A stretch of 64,000 nt of DNA from Sphaerotilus natans (GCF_900156335.1 NZ_FTMZ01000022.1:1-64000), one strand, 5' to 3'. Shown: positions 1-11,618, numbered from the stretch's first letter. Numbers and translations: made by a program. The notes: generated from the letters alone by a model not told the origin.

Positions 1-93
1 CCTCGGTGGCTTTTCGTCAGTGGTGGCAGTGACCGGGGTAGTGGTTTTCTGGAAACGAGGCCCGGCCAGCGCCGGCCCGAGCCGTCTACCTGG

Positions 94-753
94 TCATATC
101 GCCATGAAGACGCTTGCCCCCGCTTCGATCTCGGTCCGCAGTCTGGCGGGAGTGGTTGCCGCCCGCTCAAGGTTCGCCACACTGGTGGAGATGCGGTCAG
201 CCGCGGCCAGCAGCCGGGCACCGCCCCGGATGTGCTCATCGAACAGGGTGCCGTTCTGATCTCGGACACGCTTCAGAGCCGCCACCAGTTCGGTGAAGTC
301 GTCACGCACATGGCGCCAGGCATGTTCAGCCGCAGAGACTTCGCATGACAGGCGAATCGACGCATCGGCGACCAGTCGTGCAACGGCGTCGATTGCCAGT
401 CGGGCCTGAGATACGGCGCTGCGACGCATGGCAACCGATGGGTCTGGCGCCATTTCGTCGGAGACGCCCGCCAGGTAGTCGAGACTCACGCCGGTCTCTG
501 CCGCCAACAGGATCAGGCTCCACAGCGGCGGCATGCGAATCCCCATCTCCCACAGGGACAACTGTGTGCCGTTCGCATGGCCGATGCGCGCCGCCATCAG
601 ATGCCCGGTGAGCCCCGTTGATTCGCGGGCGATGCGGATGCGCTGCCCGATCAGCTTGCACAGGCTGTCCTTGTCGCAGACCTGGTTGCCGATCAGGGCG
701 CGTAGTGCATCGATGTTGATGGACTCATCAGACGGGGCAACAAACGAAGACAC
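94..753 (-). CDS. XRE/Cro-like helix-turn-helix regulator, element-associated
   Basis: A 219-residue protein with a GTG start. Residues about 34-80 look like an XRE-type helix-turn-helix (IGQRIRIARESTGLTG, then a helix pair ending LSLWEMG), followed by a short segment ending SLDYLAGVSD, typical of Cro/C1-like and plasmid repressors. The C-terminal 130 residues are Ala/Arg-rich and helical, probably for dimerisation, and match nothing I recognise. A perfect 8-bp-arm palindrome lies 11 bp upstream of the start, which suggests autorepression. Base composition is lower in GC than the neighbouring housekeeping genes. The next gene in this direction lies outside the window. Role as a DNA-binding regulator is likely; its targets are unknown. 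Confidence 0.7.
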   Translation of the reverse strand: MSSFVAPSDESINIDALRALIGNQVCDKDSLCKLIGQRIRIARESTGLTGHLMAARIGHANGTQLSLWEMGIRMPPLWSLILLAAETGVSLDYLAGVSDEMAPDPSVAMRRSAVSQARLAIDAVARLVADASIRLSCEVSAAEHAWRHVRDDFTELVAALKRVRDQNGTLFDEHIRGGARLLAAADRISTSVANLERAATTPARLRTEIEAGASVFMAI

Positions 754-763
754 GGGTAACTTT

Positions 764-781
764 CAGGGTAGCTCTACCCTG
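764..781. promoter_or_regulatory. Palindromic operator-like site upstream of the HTH gene
   Basis: The sequence cagggtagctctaccctg is an inverted repeat with 8-bp arms (764-771, 774-781) around a 2-bp centre. It sits 11 bp upstream of the HTH gene start. A further half-site, gggtaa, lies at 754-759, 12 bp from gggtag at 766. Position and symmetry fit an autoregulatory operator; no promoter hexamers were assigned. Confidence 0.5.
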
Positions 782-802
782 GAATGATCGCACTGCTGTG
801 TC

Positions 803-873
803 AAATCAACAACTTACGATGCATGTTTGAACCCTGCACCGCCACCAGATCAAGCCCCGTAAGTCGTTGATTT
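803..873. repeat. 16-bp inverted repeat flanking a tRNA/tmRNA 3'-end-like sequence (possible att site)
   Basis: AAATCAACAACTTACG (803-818) is repeated inverted, with one mismatch, at 858-873. Between them, 825-847 reads gtttgaaccctgcaccgcc plus acca, which resembles the T-loop, T-stem and CCA end of a tRNA or tmRNA. The T-stem has a mismatch and no 5' part of a tRNA is visible. This is what an integration remnant at an ssrA or tRNA 3' end can look like. Function is inference. Confidence 0.35.
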
Positions 874-885
874 ACGGGGCTTTTT
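852..885 (+). terminator. Rho-independent terminator
   Basis: Perfect 11-bp stem aagccccgtaa (852-862) and ttacggggctt (872-882) with a 9-nt loop, followed by a T-tract to 885. No intact gene precedes it on this strand inside the window, so it may be the original terminator of the RNA gene whose 3'-end-like sequence lies just upstream. Confidence 0.6.
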
Positions 886-1104
886 CATTTGTTGCTTGGG
901 CGGGTCTGTTTCGAGGAGGCAGGTCGGTACGGAAAAAGTATGAAGCGGGGCTGGCTTTCAGGCTCAACGAGCGCCAAGGTTCACTTCATCGACTTGTGCT
1001 GGCTGCACGGCGTCGAGGAACCCGAGCGATGCGGATCGCTGCTGCTTCGAGCGTTGCCACTTCGCCTGGAAGTACAAGGCGTCTGGTCAGGATCTGGCGG
1101 CAAA
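886..1104. other. Gene-poor spacer, nothing recognised
   Basis: Between the terminator at 885 and the tRNA-Ser terminator no coding sequence is convincing on either strand. Open frames crossing this stretch continue into the tRNA gene in an impossible frame. It may be decayed DNA from an integration event. Confidence 0.4.
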
Positions 1105-1140
1105 GAAAAAGCCCGAATGACTTGCATCACTCGGGCTTTT
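1105..1140 (-). terminator. Terminator of tRNA-Ser
   Basis: On the minus strand the stem AGCCCGAGTGA / TCATTCGGGCT (one G-T pair, 6-nt loop) is followed by a T-run. It begins only a few bases after the CCA end of the tRNA-Ser gene, so it ends that transcript. The plus strand also carries a weak T-run, so it may act both ways. Confidence 0.75.
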
Positions 1141-1143
1141 GTC

Positions 1144-1234
1144 TGGCGGAGAAGGAGGGATTCGAACCCTCGATACGGGGGTACCGTATACCGGATTTCG
1201 AGTCCGGCGCATTCGACCACTCTGCCACCTCTCC
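1144..1234 (-). tRNA. tRNA-Ser (anticodon CGA)
   Basis: A 91-nt class II tRNA: acceptor GGAGAGG pairs with CTTCTCC, discriminator G, encoded CCA, long variable arm, T-loop TTCGAAT and anticodon loop CTCGAAA giving CGA. It reads UCG codons. It lies directly downstream of serS, the gene for the enzyme that charges it, and has its own consensus promoter inside the end of serS. Confidence 0.95.
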
Positions 1235-1278
1235 TGGTAGCTTGCTGCTGAACCGTGGTCTGTTCAGCGAAGAATTCG

Positions 1279-3620
<2,342 letters not shown>

Positions 3621-3621
<1 letters not shown>

Positions 3622-4073
3622 CACAGCACCCCGATGAGTTGCACCTCGAAGCTCACCGGCTGGCCGGCGAGCGGGTGGTTGAAGTCGAACAGCGCCCAGT
3701 CGCGGCCGGTGGGGCCGAGCTCGCGCAGCACGCCGGCGAAGGCGCCGCGGCCGTCGGGCGTGGGGAACTGCACCACGTCGCCGATGTGGTACTCCTCGTT
3801 CGGGTCGCCCATCTGGCGCAGCTCCGAGAAGGCGAGCTTCTGCACCATGTCCGGGTTGCGCGGACCGAAGGCCTCGCCGGCGGCCAGCTCGATCACGGTG
3901 CGCGTGCCTTCCTCCAGGCCGATCAGGCGCGCCTCGATGGCGGGGGCGAGCTCGCCGCTGCCGATCGTCAGCGTCGCGGGCTTGTCGTTGAAGGTGTTGA
4001 CGATGTCGCCGCCGTCCGGGCCGGCGAGGCGATAGTGAAGCGTCAGGAATGAACCCGCTTGGACCTGTGGCAC
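3621..4073 (-). CDS. slpA: FKBP-type peptidyl-prolyl cis-trans isomerase (SlpA/FkpB)
   Basis: A 150-residue SlyD-like FKBP that isomerises prolyl peptide bonds and can act as a chaperone. The N-terminal FKBP half ([32 protein letters not shown]) is interrupted by an insert-in-flap domain ([17 protein letters not shown]), and a final strand reads [20 protein letters not shown]. The SlyD histidine-rich metal tail is absent, which fits SlpA/FkpB. Start is GTG with AGGA 9 nt upstream. Coupling to ispH is a conserved arrangement in proteobacteria. Confidence 0.92.
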
Positions 4074-4123
4074 GTCAGTGATCCTGTTCTCGATAGACTG
4101 TCCGCGATTTTAGGTGTCCCCCG

Positions 4124-4792
4124 ATGAAAGACCTGCCGCCCGAGCTGAGACCCCGCGAGAAGCTGCTGAGCCACGGCCCGGCCGCGCTGCAGGATGCCGA
4201 GCTGCTGGCGATCCTGCTGCGCACCGGCACGGCCGGCAACGGCGTGCTGCAGATGGCGCAGCAGCTGCTGGACCGCTTCCAGGGCCTGGGCGGGCTGCTG
4301 CGGGCCGACGGCGCGGCGCTGGCCGGCGTGAAGGGGCTGGGTCCGGCCAAGCGCGCCGAGCTGCTGGCGGTGCTGGAGCTGGCGCGGCGCACGCTGGCGG
4401 CCGAGATGGCGCGCCGGCCAGTCTTCGATTCGCCCAGCGCCGTGCGCGACTTCCTGCGCCTGGAGCTGGCCGAGCTGGGCCACGAGGTCTTCGCGGTGCT
4501 GTTCCTGGACGCGCAGCACCGGCTGATCCGCTTCGAGCCGATGTTCCGCGGCACGCTGACGCAGACCAGCGTCTACCCGCGCGAGGTGCTCAAGCGCGCG
4601 CTGGCGCTGGAGGCCGCGGCGGTCATCCTGGCGCACAACCACCCCTCCGGCGTGGCCGAGCCGTCGAAGGCGGACGAGTTCCTGACGCAGTCGCTCAAGG
4701 CCGCGCTGCAGATGATCGACGTGCGGGTGCTCGACCACTTCGTCGTCGGGCGCGGGCCGGTGGTGTCCTTTGCCGAGCGGGGGCTGCTGTGA
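4124..4792 (+). CDS. radC: RadC family JAB-domain protein
   Basis: A 222-residue RadC/YicR protein. The N-terminal ~90 residues hold a helix-hairpin-helix region ([17 protein letters not shown]). The C-terminal JAB1/MPN domain carries the metal-binding signature [16 protein letters not shown]. RadC was once thought a repair protein; its real biochemical role remains unsettled. It is divergent from slpA with a 50-bp gap, as in related genomes, and the Smr gene follows directly. Confidence 0.93.
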   Translation: MKDLPPELRPREKLLSHGPAALQDAELLAILLRTGTAGNGVLQMAQQLLDRFQGLGGLLRADGAALAGVKGLGPAKRAELLAVLELARRTLAAEMARRPVFDSPSAVRDFLRLELAELGHEVFAVLFLDAQHRLIRFEPMFRGTLTQTSVYPREVLKRALALEAAAVILAHNHPSGVAEPSKADEFLTQSLKAALQMIDVRVLDHFVVGRGPVVSFAERGLL

Positions 4793-4800
4793 CGACGACG

Positions 4801-5460
4801 ATGAAGGTGAATTCGCTGGACGGGCTGGCCGCGGTGCAGCGGGTGCTGCGCGAGCGCCGCCGCCAGGCCGAGGAGGAAGCCGCGCGCCGCGCCGCCGAGG
4901 AGGCCGCGCGCCGGCGCGAGCACGAGCTGTTCGAGCGCACGGTCGGGCCGGTGGTGCGGCTGCGCCCGCGCAATCTGGCCGAGATTGCCCGGCCGCGCCC
5001 GCTCCCACACCCGCGTCAGCGCGAGCTCGACGAGGCCGAGGTGATGCGGACCGCGCTGTCCGACGAGTTCGATCCCGAGTCGCTGATGGAGACCGACGAC
5101 CAGCTCTCCTATCGCCAGTCCGGCATCGGCGACGACGTGCTGAAGAAGCTGCGCCGCGGCGTCTGGGTCATGCAGGGCCAGATCGACCTGCATGGCCTCA
5201 ACCGCGACGCCGCGCGCGAGGCGCTGGCGGGCTTCCTGATCGATGCGGGCAAGCGTGGCTGGCGCTGCGTGCGGGTGGTGCACGGCAAGGGGCTGGGCTC
5301 GCCGGGGCGCCAGCCGGTGCTCAAGGGCAAGGTGCGCTCGTGGCTGGTGCAGCGCCAGGAGGTGCTGGCCTTCACGCAGGCGCGCGGGCCCGATGGCGGC
5401 GCCGGCGCGCTGATCGTGCTGCTGGATTCGTCGCGCAGCCCGGACGGCCGGCTGCGCTGA
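4801..5460 (+). CDS. Smr/MutS2-domain protein
   Basis: A 219-residue protein whose C-terminal ~90 residues form an Smr domain: IDLHGLNRDAAREALAGFL, then VVHGKGLGSPGRQPVLKG. Smr domains are nucleic-acid-binding and often nuclease-active; the LDxH-like motif appears here as IDLHG. The N-terminus is a charged Ala/Glu/Arg helix (about residues 12-40), likely a coiled coil. The ATG at 4801 is chosen; a GTG at 4789 overlapping the radC stop is also possible and would suggest coupling. The exact role is unknown. Confidence 0.88.
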   Translation: MKVNSLDGLAAVQRVLRERRRQAEEEAARRAAEEAARRREHELFERTVGPVVRLRPRNLAEIARPRPLPHPRQRELDEAEVMRTALSDEFDPESLMETDDQLSYRQSGIGDDVLKKLRRGVWVMQGQIDLHGLNRDAAREALAGFLIDAGKRGWRCVRVVHGKGLGSPGRQPVLKGKVRSWLVQRQEVLAFTQARGPDGGAGALIVLLDSSRSPDGRLR

Positions 5461-5488
5461 TGACCGTGACCGGTCGGCTGCGCGCTGA

Positions 5489-5896
5489 TCAGCGGTTGCG
5501 CATCCAGTCGGCGGTCTTCATGAAGCTTTCGGTCAGGCGCTCGATCAGCGCCGGGTCGAGCTGCACCTCGGTCATGGCCTGGTGCATGCAGGTCACCCAC
5601 TGGTCGCGCTCCAGGATGCCGATCGAGAAGGGCATGTGGCGCATGCGCAGCCGCGGGTGGCCGAAGCGCTCGATGTAGAGATCGGGGCCGCCCAGCCAGC
5701 CGCTCAGGAACCAGTGCAGCTTGTCGCGCGCCTCGTCGAGCGTCGTGCCGTGGGCAGCGCGCAGCTCGCGGTAGGCGGGCTCCAGGTCCATCAGATCGTA
5801 GAAGCGGTCGACCAGTTCGCGCACCCGGGTGTCACCGCCCACCCATTCGTACGGGGTGGCAGGCTTCGGGGGCGGGGTGGGGGTGTCAGTCGTCAT
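5489..5896 (-). CDS. Group II truncated haemoglobin
   Basis: A 135-residue 2-on-2 globin. The N-terminal TPYEWVGGDTRVRELVDRFY matches the A/B-helix start of the group II family. The proximal-histidine region FGHPRLRMRHMPFSIG and the G/H helices (WVTCMHQAMTEVQLD) are present. Such proteins bind oxygen or detoxify NO and peroxide. I start it at the ATG at 5896, because an upstream in-frame ATG adds a poor N-terminus. It stands alone between convergent and unrelated genes. Confidence 0.9.
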   Translation of the reverse strand: MTTDTPTPPPKPATPYEWVGGDTRVRELVDRFYDLMDLEPAYRELRAAHGTTLDEARDKLHWFLSGWLGGPDLYIERFGHPRLRMRHMPFSIGILERDQWVTCMHQAMTEVQLDPALIERLTESFMKTADWMRNR

Positions 5897-5942
5897 GCGG
5901 GCGCACTGTAGCCCAGCCCGCGCCCGCACGGGATGCGCGGGA

Positions 5943-6934
5943 TCAGTGCGGGTCGTCGGTGGCGGTGGCGGTAGCGGTGGCGCCGGCCAGGTGGGTCTCT
6001 GCGGGAAGATCGGCGGGTGATGGTTCTGGCGCCGATGCGTCCTGCGTGGCGACCGGCTCAGGCGCCGGCAGCAGCGTCACCAGGGTGCCCGCGGGCATCG
6101 GCAGGCGGCCGGCCGGCGGATGCAGCGTGGCCAGACGCATCGCGATCGCCGACATGCCCTGGGCGGCATCGGAGCCCGGATAGGCCAGCATCACCAGCTG
6201 GCGTCGCTGCACCGCCTGGCGCACCGAGGTGTCGCTGACGACTTCCCCGAGCGGATTCAGCCGGATCGTGCCGCCCTCGGGCAGCGTGATGAAGCGGTCG
6301 ATGACCGACTGCAGCTGTGCCGCCACATGGCGACCTTCGCCATGGCGATGGGTCTGGTTGACCACCAGCATCATCGAGGTGCGGCCCTGCTGCATGCCCA
6401 GCACCTTGACGGTCGCGTAGGCATCGGCCAGCGCGGTCGGCTCCGGCGTGGCGATGACGATCGCCTCGTCGGCCATCGAGATCGCGTAGAGCACCACGTC
6501 GGAGATGCCCGCGCCGGTGTCGATCAGCACCCGGTCGTAGTGCGGGCGCACCGTGTCGATCAGTCGCGCGAACTGCTCGCGCACCGTCGGCGTCAGCCGC
6601 GAGTACTCGATCAGGCCGGAGCCGGCCAGCAGCACCTGGAAGTCGCCGGGCGCGGTCAGCAGCGCCTGGTCGAGCGTGCCCTGTCCGGTGAAGACATCGT
6701 GCAGCGTGCGCCGAGGCTGCAGGTTCAGCACCACGTCGAGGTTGGCCAGACCGAGGTCGGCATCGATCACCAGCACCCGCTCGCCACGGCGAGCCAGGGC
6801 CGCGGCGAGGTTGGCGGCCAGCATCGTCTTGCCGACGCCGCCCTTGCCGCTGGTGATCGCGAAGACACGCGGACGCTCGGCGCGGCCGGTCGCGGTCGGC
6901 TCGGAGCCGGGCGAGGTCGTCAGGGTCGTCGTGC

Positions 6935-6938
<4 letters not shown>
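5943..6938 (-). CDS. flhG: MinD/ParA-type ATPase, probably FlhG (FleN/YlxH)
   Basis: A 331-residue SIMIBI ATPase with the deviant Walker A GKGGVGKT at residues 31-38, the ADLGLANLDVVLNL motif typical of FlhG/FleN, and DTGAGISDVV. FlhG proteins control flagellar number and placement, usually with FlhF, which is not in the window. The C-terminal ~60 residues are Pro/Ala/Thr-rich and variable. It overlaps the diguanylate cyclase gene by 4 bp (ATGA), and cheD-cheB lie divergently, so a motility role is favoured over MinD or plasmid ParA. Confidence 0.82.
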
Positions 6939-7669
<731 letters not shown>

Positions 7670-7774
7670 GCGATGACGGACCTCGGGGGACGGGGTCATG
7701 AAGTGGGCTGGGCGAGTGGGGCGGCGATGATTTTGCAGTCTAAGGGGTCCGGCGGATTCGCCTCTGCCAAGATG

Positions 7775-7804
7775 AGCCCGGTTTGACGGGTTTCTTCCCG
7801 GGCT
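7775..7804. promoter_or_regulatory. Inverted repeat in the divergent GGDEF/cheD promoter region
   Basis: Arms agcccgg (7775-7781) and ccgggct (7798-7804) flank a 16-nt centre that itself holds a smaller hairpin. It lies about 50 bp upstream of cheD and would be in its leader or operator. No sigma-28 consensus was found. Confidence 0.3.
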
Positions 7805-7852
7805 GCACGCTGGCCTGCGACGGCACAGTGCACCACAGTCCGGGAACCCGTC

Positions 7853-8563
7853 ATGACCAATACCCAGAGCGCCTCCCCCTCGTCTGCCGATGCCCGCCGG
7901 CCTGCCGGAGCCCGAGCCTCCGACGCTTCCTCTGCCGAGGCGCGCGTCGTGCCCGGCCGGATGGAGCGCATGCGTGCCGAGCGGCGTGCCTCGGGCGAGG
8001 CGTCGTTCTTCTATCGCGAGGTCGCCTTCAACGCCGATGCGGTCAAGGTGATGCCGGGCGAGTATTTCGTCCACAGCGAGGACCTGGTCATTACCACGAC
8101 GCTGGGATCGTGCATCGCCGCCTGCCTGTGGGATCGCCAGGCCGCGGTCGGCGGCATCAACCATTTCATGCTGCCGGGCGACGGGGCGTCCGACGATGGC
8201 GGTCGCTACGGCTCCTGCGCGATGGAGCTGCTGATCAACGCGCTGATCAAGCGCGGTGCGACCCGGCGCACGCTCGAGGCCAAGGTCTTCGGCGGCGCGG
8301 CGCTGATCGCCGGCAATGGCGCGCTCAATGTCGGCCAGCGCAACACCAGCTTCGTGCTCGACTACCTGCGCACCGAGGAGATTCCGCTGGTGTCGCAGGA
8401 CGTGCTCGGACCCTATCCGCGCAAGGTCTGCTTCTTCCCCAAGACCGGGCGCGCGATGGTGCGCCGCCTGCCGCCCGCGCAGCGCGAGGCCGCCATCGCG
8501 CTCGACCAGGATGCACGCCGCCGCGCCTCGGCGTCCGCCGCCGGCAGCATCGACCTGTTCTGA
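7853..8563 (+). CDS. cheD: Chemoreceptor glutamine deamidase CheD
   Basis: A 236-residue CheD that deamidates glutamines in chemoreceptors. The catalytic cysteine is C87 in TTTLGSCIAA and the histidine is H104 in GGINHFMLP. The conserved KVFGGAALI and NVGQRN segments follow. The N-terminal ~48 residues are a low-complexity Ala/Ser/Arg extension not needed for the fold. It is followed by cheB after 26 bp, a usual pairing, but no receptor, cheA or cheR lies in the window. Confidence 0.95.
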   Translation: MTNTQSASPSSADARRPAGARASDASSAEARVVPGRMERMRAERRASGEASFFYREVAFNADAVKVMPGEYFVHSEDLVITTTLGSCIAACLWDRQAAVGGINHFMLPGDGASDDGGRYGSCAMELLINALIKRGATRRTLEAKVFGGAALIAGNGALNVGQRNTSFVLDYLRTEEIPLVSQDVLGPYPRKVCFFPKTGRAMVRRLPPAQREAAIALDQDARRRASASAAGSIDLF

Positions 8564-8589
8564 TCCTGTTTCGCCCGAGCGCCGAATCC

Positions 8590-9795
8590 ATGCCTGTTTC
8601 CTTCCAGCCCTCGCGCCCGCCGGCTGCGCCGATCCGGATCGTCGTCGTCGACGACTCCGCGGTGATGCGCGGCCTGATGTCGGGCATCATCGCCCGCCAG
8701 GCCGACATGGAGTGCCTCGGCGCCGCCTGCGACGCGCTGCAGGCCCGCGAGATGATCCGCGAGCTCGATCCTGACGTGATCACGCTCGACATGGCCATGC
8801 CGAAGATGGATGGCCTGGAATTCCTCGACCGCCTGATGCGGCTGCGCCCGACCCCGGTGGTGATGGTCACCTCGGCCGCCCAGCGTCAGCCCGACATCGT
8901 GACCCGCGCGCTGGCGCTGGGCGCGGCGGCGGTGATCGACAAGGCGGCCGTCGGCGTTCCGGGGGCCTTCGAGGCGTTCGAGCGCGAGCTGCTGACGGCC
9001 CTGCGGCAGGCGGTGCAAAGCCGGCCCGCTGCACCACGGCGAAGCATGTCTGCGGCGCCCGCGATCGTGCCGGCACCTGCCCCGTCCGTGGCCTCGCCGG
9101 CGCCGCTGCAGGCCCAGACTGCCGTTCCACCGGCCATGCCGGGCGGTCCGGCGGTCGAGGTCGGCGAACGCCGCATCCGCCTGATCGCGATCGGGGCCTC
9201 CACCGGCGGGCCTGAGGCCACGCCGCATGTGATCCGCGCGCTGTCGCCACAGGTGCCGCCGGTGGTGATCGTGCAGCACATTCCCGGCGGATTCTCTGCG
9301 CGCTATGCCGCGCGGCTCGACACGCTGGGCACGCTGAGGGTCTGCGAGGCCCGCGACGAGATGGTGCTGCAGCAGGGCCACGGCTATGTGGCGCCGGGCG
9401 GGCGACACCTGTCGGTGGTCAAGGTCGGCGCCAGTCTGGTCGCGCGGGTCACCGACACCGAGCCGGTCAATCGCCACCGGCCCAGCGTCGACGTGCTGTT
9501 CCGCTCGGTCGCGCAGGTGGTGGGCGATCGCGCGCTGGGCGTGATGCTGACCGGCATGGGCGGCGACGGCGCCGAGGGCATGCGCCGCATGCGCGACGCC
9601 GGCGCCTGGAACATCGCCCAGGACGAGGCCACCAGCGCGATCTTCGGCATGCCCAAGGAAGCGATCCGCGCCGGCGCCTGCCAGGAAGTGCTGGCGCTGC
9701 AGGCCATCGGCCCGCGGCTGATGGCGCTGCTCGGCCTGGTCGGCAGCGGCGCGGCCGGTGCGCTCAGGTCAGAAACATCGACTGCAGGTCGCTGA
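8590..9795 (+). CDS. cheB: Protein-glutamate methylesterase/glutaminase CheB
   Basis: A 401-residue chemotaxis adaptation enzyme. The receiver domain (about 14-140) has acidic pair D21-D22 and phosphoacceptor D67 (VITLDMAMPKMDG). After an Ala/Pro-rich linker comes the methylesterase domain, with the catalytic serine in IGASTGGPEA, histidine in VIVQHIPGGF and aspartate in LTGMGGDGAEGM. It removes methyl groups from receptor glutamates. Its 3' end overlaps convergent hemW by 32 bp. Confidence 0.97.
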   Translation: MPVSFQPSRPPAAPIRIVVVDDSAVMRGLMSGIIARQADMECLGAACDALQAREMIRELDPDVITLDMAMPKMDGLEFLDRLMRLRPTPVVMVTSAAQRQPDIVTRALALGAAAVIDKAAVGVPGAFEAFERELLTALRQAVQSRPAAPRRSMSAAPAIVPAPAPSVASPAPLQAQTAVPPAMPGGPAVEVGERRIRLIAIGASTGGPEATPHVIRALSPQVPPVVIVQHIPGGFSARYAARLDTLGTLRVCEARDEMVLQQGHGYVAPGGRHLSVVKVGASLVARVTDTEPVNRHRPSVDVLFRSVAQVVGDRALGVMLTGMGGDGAEGMRRMRDAGAWNIAQDEATSAIFGMPKEAIRAGACQEVLALQAIGPRLMALLGLVGSGAAGALRSETSTAGR

Positions 9796-10981
9796 GGAAG
9801 TCGAAGCCGCGCGCGCTCGGGCGCACGATGCCGCTGGTGCGGTCGTGCTCGAGCAGGCCGCGCCGCTCGGCCTCGGCCAGCCCGGCCGCGAGGGCCGAGG
9901 GCGGCAGCCCGGTGCGCTCGCCGAACAGCGCCAGCTCGAAGCCGTCCTTCAGCCGCAGTGTGTTGAGCATGAACTCGAAGGGCAGCGCCTTGCGGCCGAC
10001 CTCCTCGTCGTTGGAGATGGCCTGGCCGGCGAGCGCACGCTCCATGTACATCGCCGGCTCGCGCCAGCGCACCTGGCGCACGACGCGGTTCGGGAAGCTC
10101 AGCTTGCTGTGCGCGCCCGCGCCGATGCCGAGGTAGTCGCCGAACTGCCAGTAGTTCAGGTTGTGCGCGCAGCGGTGGCCGGGCTTCGCGTAGGCCGAGA
10201 CCTCGTAGCGTGCCATGCCGGCCTCGCCGGTCAGCGCGGTGATCTGGTCGAGCATCTCGCTGGCGAGGTCGTCGTCGGGCAGGGCCGAGGGCGGGCGGCT
10301 GGCGAAGACGGTGTTGGGCTCGATCGTCAGGTGGTAGACCGACAGGTGCGGCGGCGCCAGCGCCAGCGCGGTGCGCAGGTCGGCCTCGGCTGCGGCCAGC
10401 GTCTGGCCGGGCAGCGCATACATCAGGTCGAGGTTGAAGGTGTCGAAGGCGTCGTGGGCTTCTTCAGCGGCGGCCAGCGCCTGCGCGCGGCTGTGCACCC
10501 GGCCGAGCGTCTGCAGCCGCGCGTCGTCGAAGGTCTGCACCCCGATGGAGAGCCGGGTCACGCCGGCGGCGCGGAAGGCGCGGAAGCGCTCGCGCTCGAA
10601 GGTGCCGGGATTGGCCTCCAGCGTGATCTCGCAGCCCGGCGTGAGCGGCAGCAGCGCGCGCACGTCGGTCAGCAGCCGCTCGATGCCCTCGGGCGAGAAC
10701 AGGCTGGGCGTGCCGCCGCCGATGAAGATGGTCTGGATGTGACGGCCCCAGACCATCGGCAGCGCGGCCTCCAGGTCGGCGCGCAGCGCGTCCAGATAGC
10801 GCGCTTCCGGGTGGCCGCCGGCGGCCGCCTCGTGCGAGTTGAAGTCGCAGTACGGGCACTTGCGCAGGCACCACGGCAGGTGGATGTACAGGCCCAGCGG
10901 CGGCGGCGCGCCCAGTTGCAGCGTGCCGGGGCGCAGGTAGCGCGCCAGCAGCGCCTGGTGATCGACGATGACTTCAGCCAC
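9764..10981 (-). CDS. hemW: HemW-type radical SAM haem chaperone
   Basis: A 405-residue radical SAM protein with the cluster motif CxxxCxxC (WCLRKCPYCDF). It lacks the fourth cysteine of true HemN, which marks it as HemW, a haem-binding protein rather than coproporphyrinogen dehydrogenase. GGGTPSLF and the C-terminal HemN domain (EFMLNTLRLKDGFEL) are present. Start is GTG with GGGAGG 9 nt upstream, overlapping the rdgB end by 8 bp. The rph-rdgB-hemW order is common in Burkholderiales. Confidence 0.94.
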   Translation of the reverse strand: MAEVIVDHQALLARYLRPGTLQLGAPPPLGLYIHLPWCLRKCPYCDFNSHEAAAGGHPEARYLDALRADLEAALPMVWGRHIQTIFIGGGTPSLFSPEGIERLLTDVRALLPLTPGCEITLEANPGTFERERFRAFRAAGVTRLSIGVQTFDDARLQTLGRVHSRAQALAAAEEAHDAFDTFNLDLMYALPGQTLAAAEADLRTALALAPPHLSVYHLTIEPNTVFASRPPSALPDDDLASEMLDQITALTGEAGMARYEVSAYAKPGHRCAHNLNYWQFGDYLGIGAGAHSKLSFPNRVVRQVRWREPAMYMERALAGQAISNDEEVGRKALPFEFMLNTLRLKDGFELALFGERTGLPPSALAAGLAEAERRGLLEHDRTSGIVRPSARGFDFLSDLQSMFLT

Positions 10982-11615
10982 GCTGCCAGACCTCCCGCAT
11001 CAGCGCGAGCATCTGCGCGCAGGCGATCGCGCGGTGGCTGAGCCGGTTCTTCGTCTCGGCCGGCATGGCCGCGGCGGTGCAGCCCTCGGACGGGATGAAC
11101 ATCAGCGGGTCGTAGCCGAAGCCGCCCGAGCCTTCGGGCGCGGCGAGGATCTCGCCCTCCCAGCGGCCGAAGGCGATCAGCGGCTCGGGGTCCTGGGCCG
11201 AGCGCACCGCCACCAGCGCGCAGACGAAGCGCGCGCGCCGCGTCGCGGCGCCGTCGAGCGCGGCCAGCAGCCGGGCGTTGTTGGCCGCGTCCTGGCGGGC
11301 GCGCAGCGCCTCGCGGTCGGCGTCGGCGGCCGGCTCCAGCGCGGCGTAGTGCGCCGAATGCACGCCCGGCGCGCCGCCCAGCGCGTCCACGCACAGGCCG
11401 GAGTCGTCGGCGATCGCCGCCAGGCCGGTGGCGGCCGCGGCGTGGCGCGCCTTGGCCAGCGCGTTCTCGATGAAGGTGTGGTGCGGCTCCTCGGCCTCGG
11501 CGACGCCGAGCGCGCCTTGCGTCACCAGCTCGACGCCGGCCGGCGCCAGCAGCATGCCCAGCTCCTTGAGCTTCTTGGCGTTGTTCGACGCCAGCACCAG
11601 TCGCAGCGTGTCCAT
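10974..11615 (-). CDS. rdgB: dITP/XTP pyrophosphatase
   Basis: A 213-residue Ham1/RdgB nucleotide pyrophosphatase that hydrolyses ITP, dITP and XTP to monophosphates, keeping deaminated purines out of nucleic acids. The N-terminal LVLASNNAKKLKEL and active-site ADDSGLCVDALGGAPGVHSA are diagnostic, as is FGYDPLMFIP. It overlaps hemW at its end and follows rph by 3 bp, so the three are one operon. Confidence 0.96.
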   Translation of the reverse strand: MDTLRLVLASNNAKKLKELGMLLAPAGVELVTQGALGVAEAEEPHHTFIENALAKARHAAAATGLAAIADDSGLCVDALGGAPGVHSAHYAALEPAADADREALRARQDAANNARLLAALDGAATRRARFVCALVAVRSAQDPEPLIAFGRWEGEILAAPEGSGGFGYDPLMFIPSEGCTAAAMPAETKNRLSHRAIACAQMLALMREVWQRG

Positions 11616-11618
11616 CGC

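Noticed and set aside
764-781. IncP KorA or KorB operator
   Set aside because: The palindrome does not match GTTTAGCTAAAC or TTTAGCSGCTAAA, so a plasmid origin cannot be claimed from it.
867-1251. Plus-strand open frames across 867-1251 and on to 1859
   Set aside because: They run through the tRNA-Ser gene, giving the well-known DSNPR-type false peptide, and continue antisense to serS. No family match or ribosome site.
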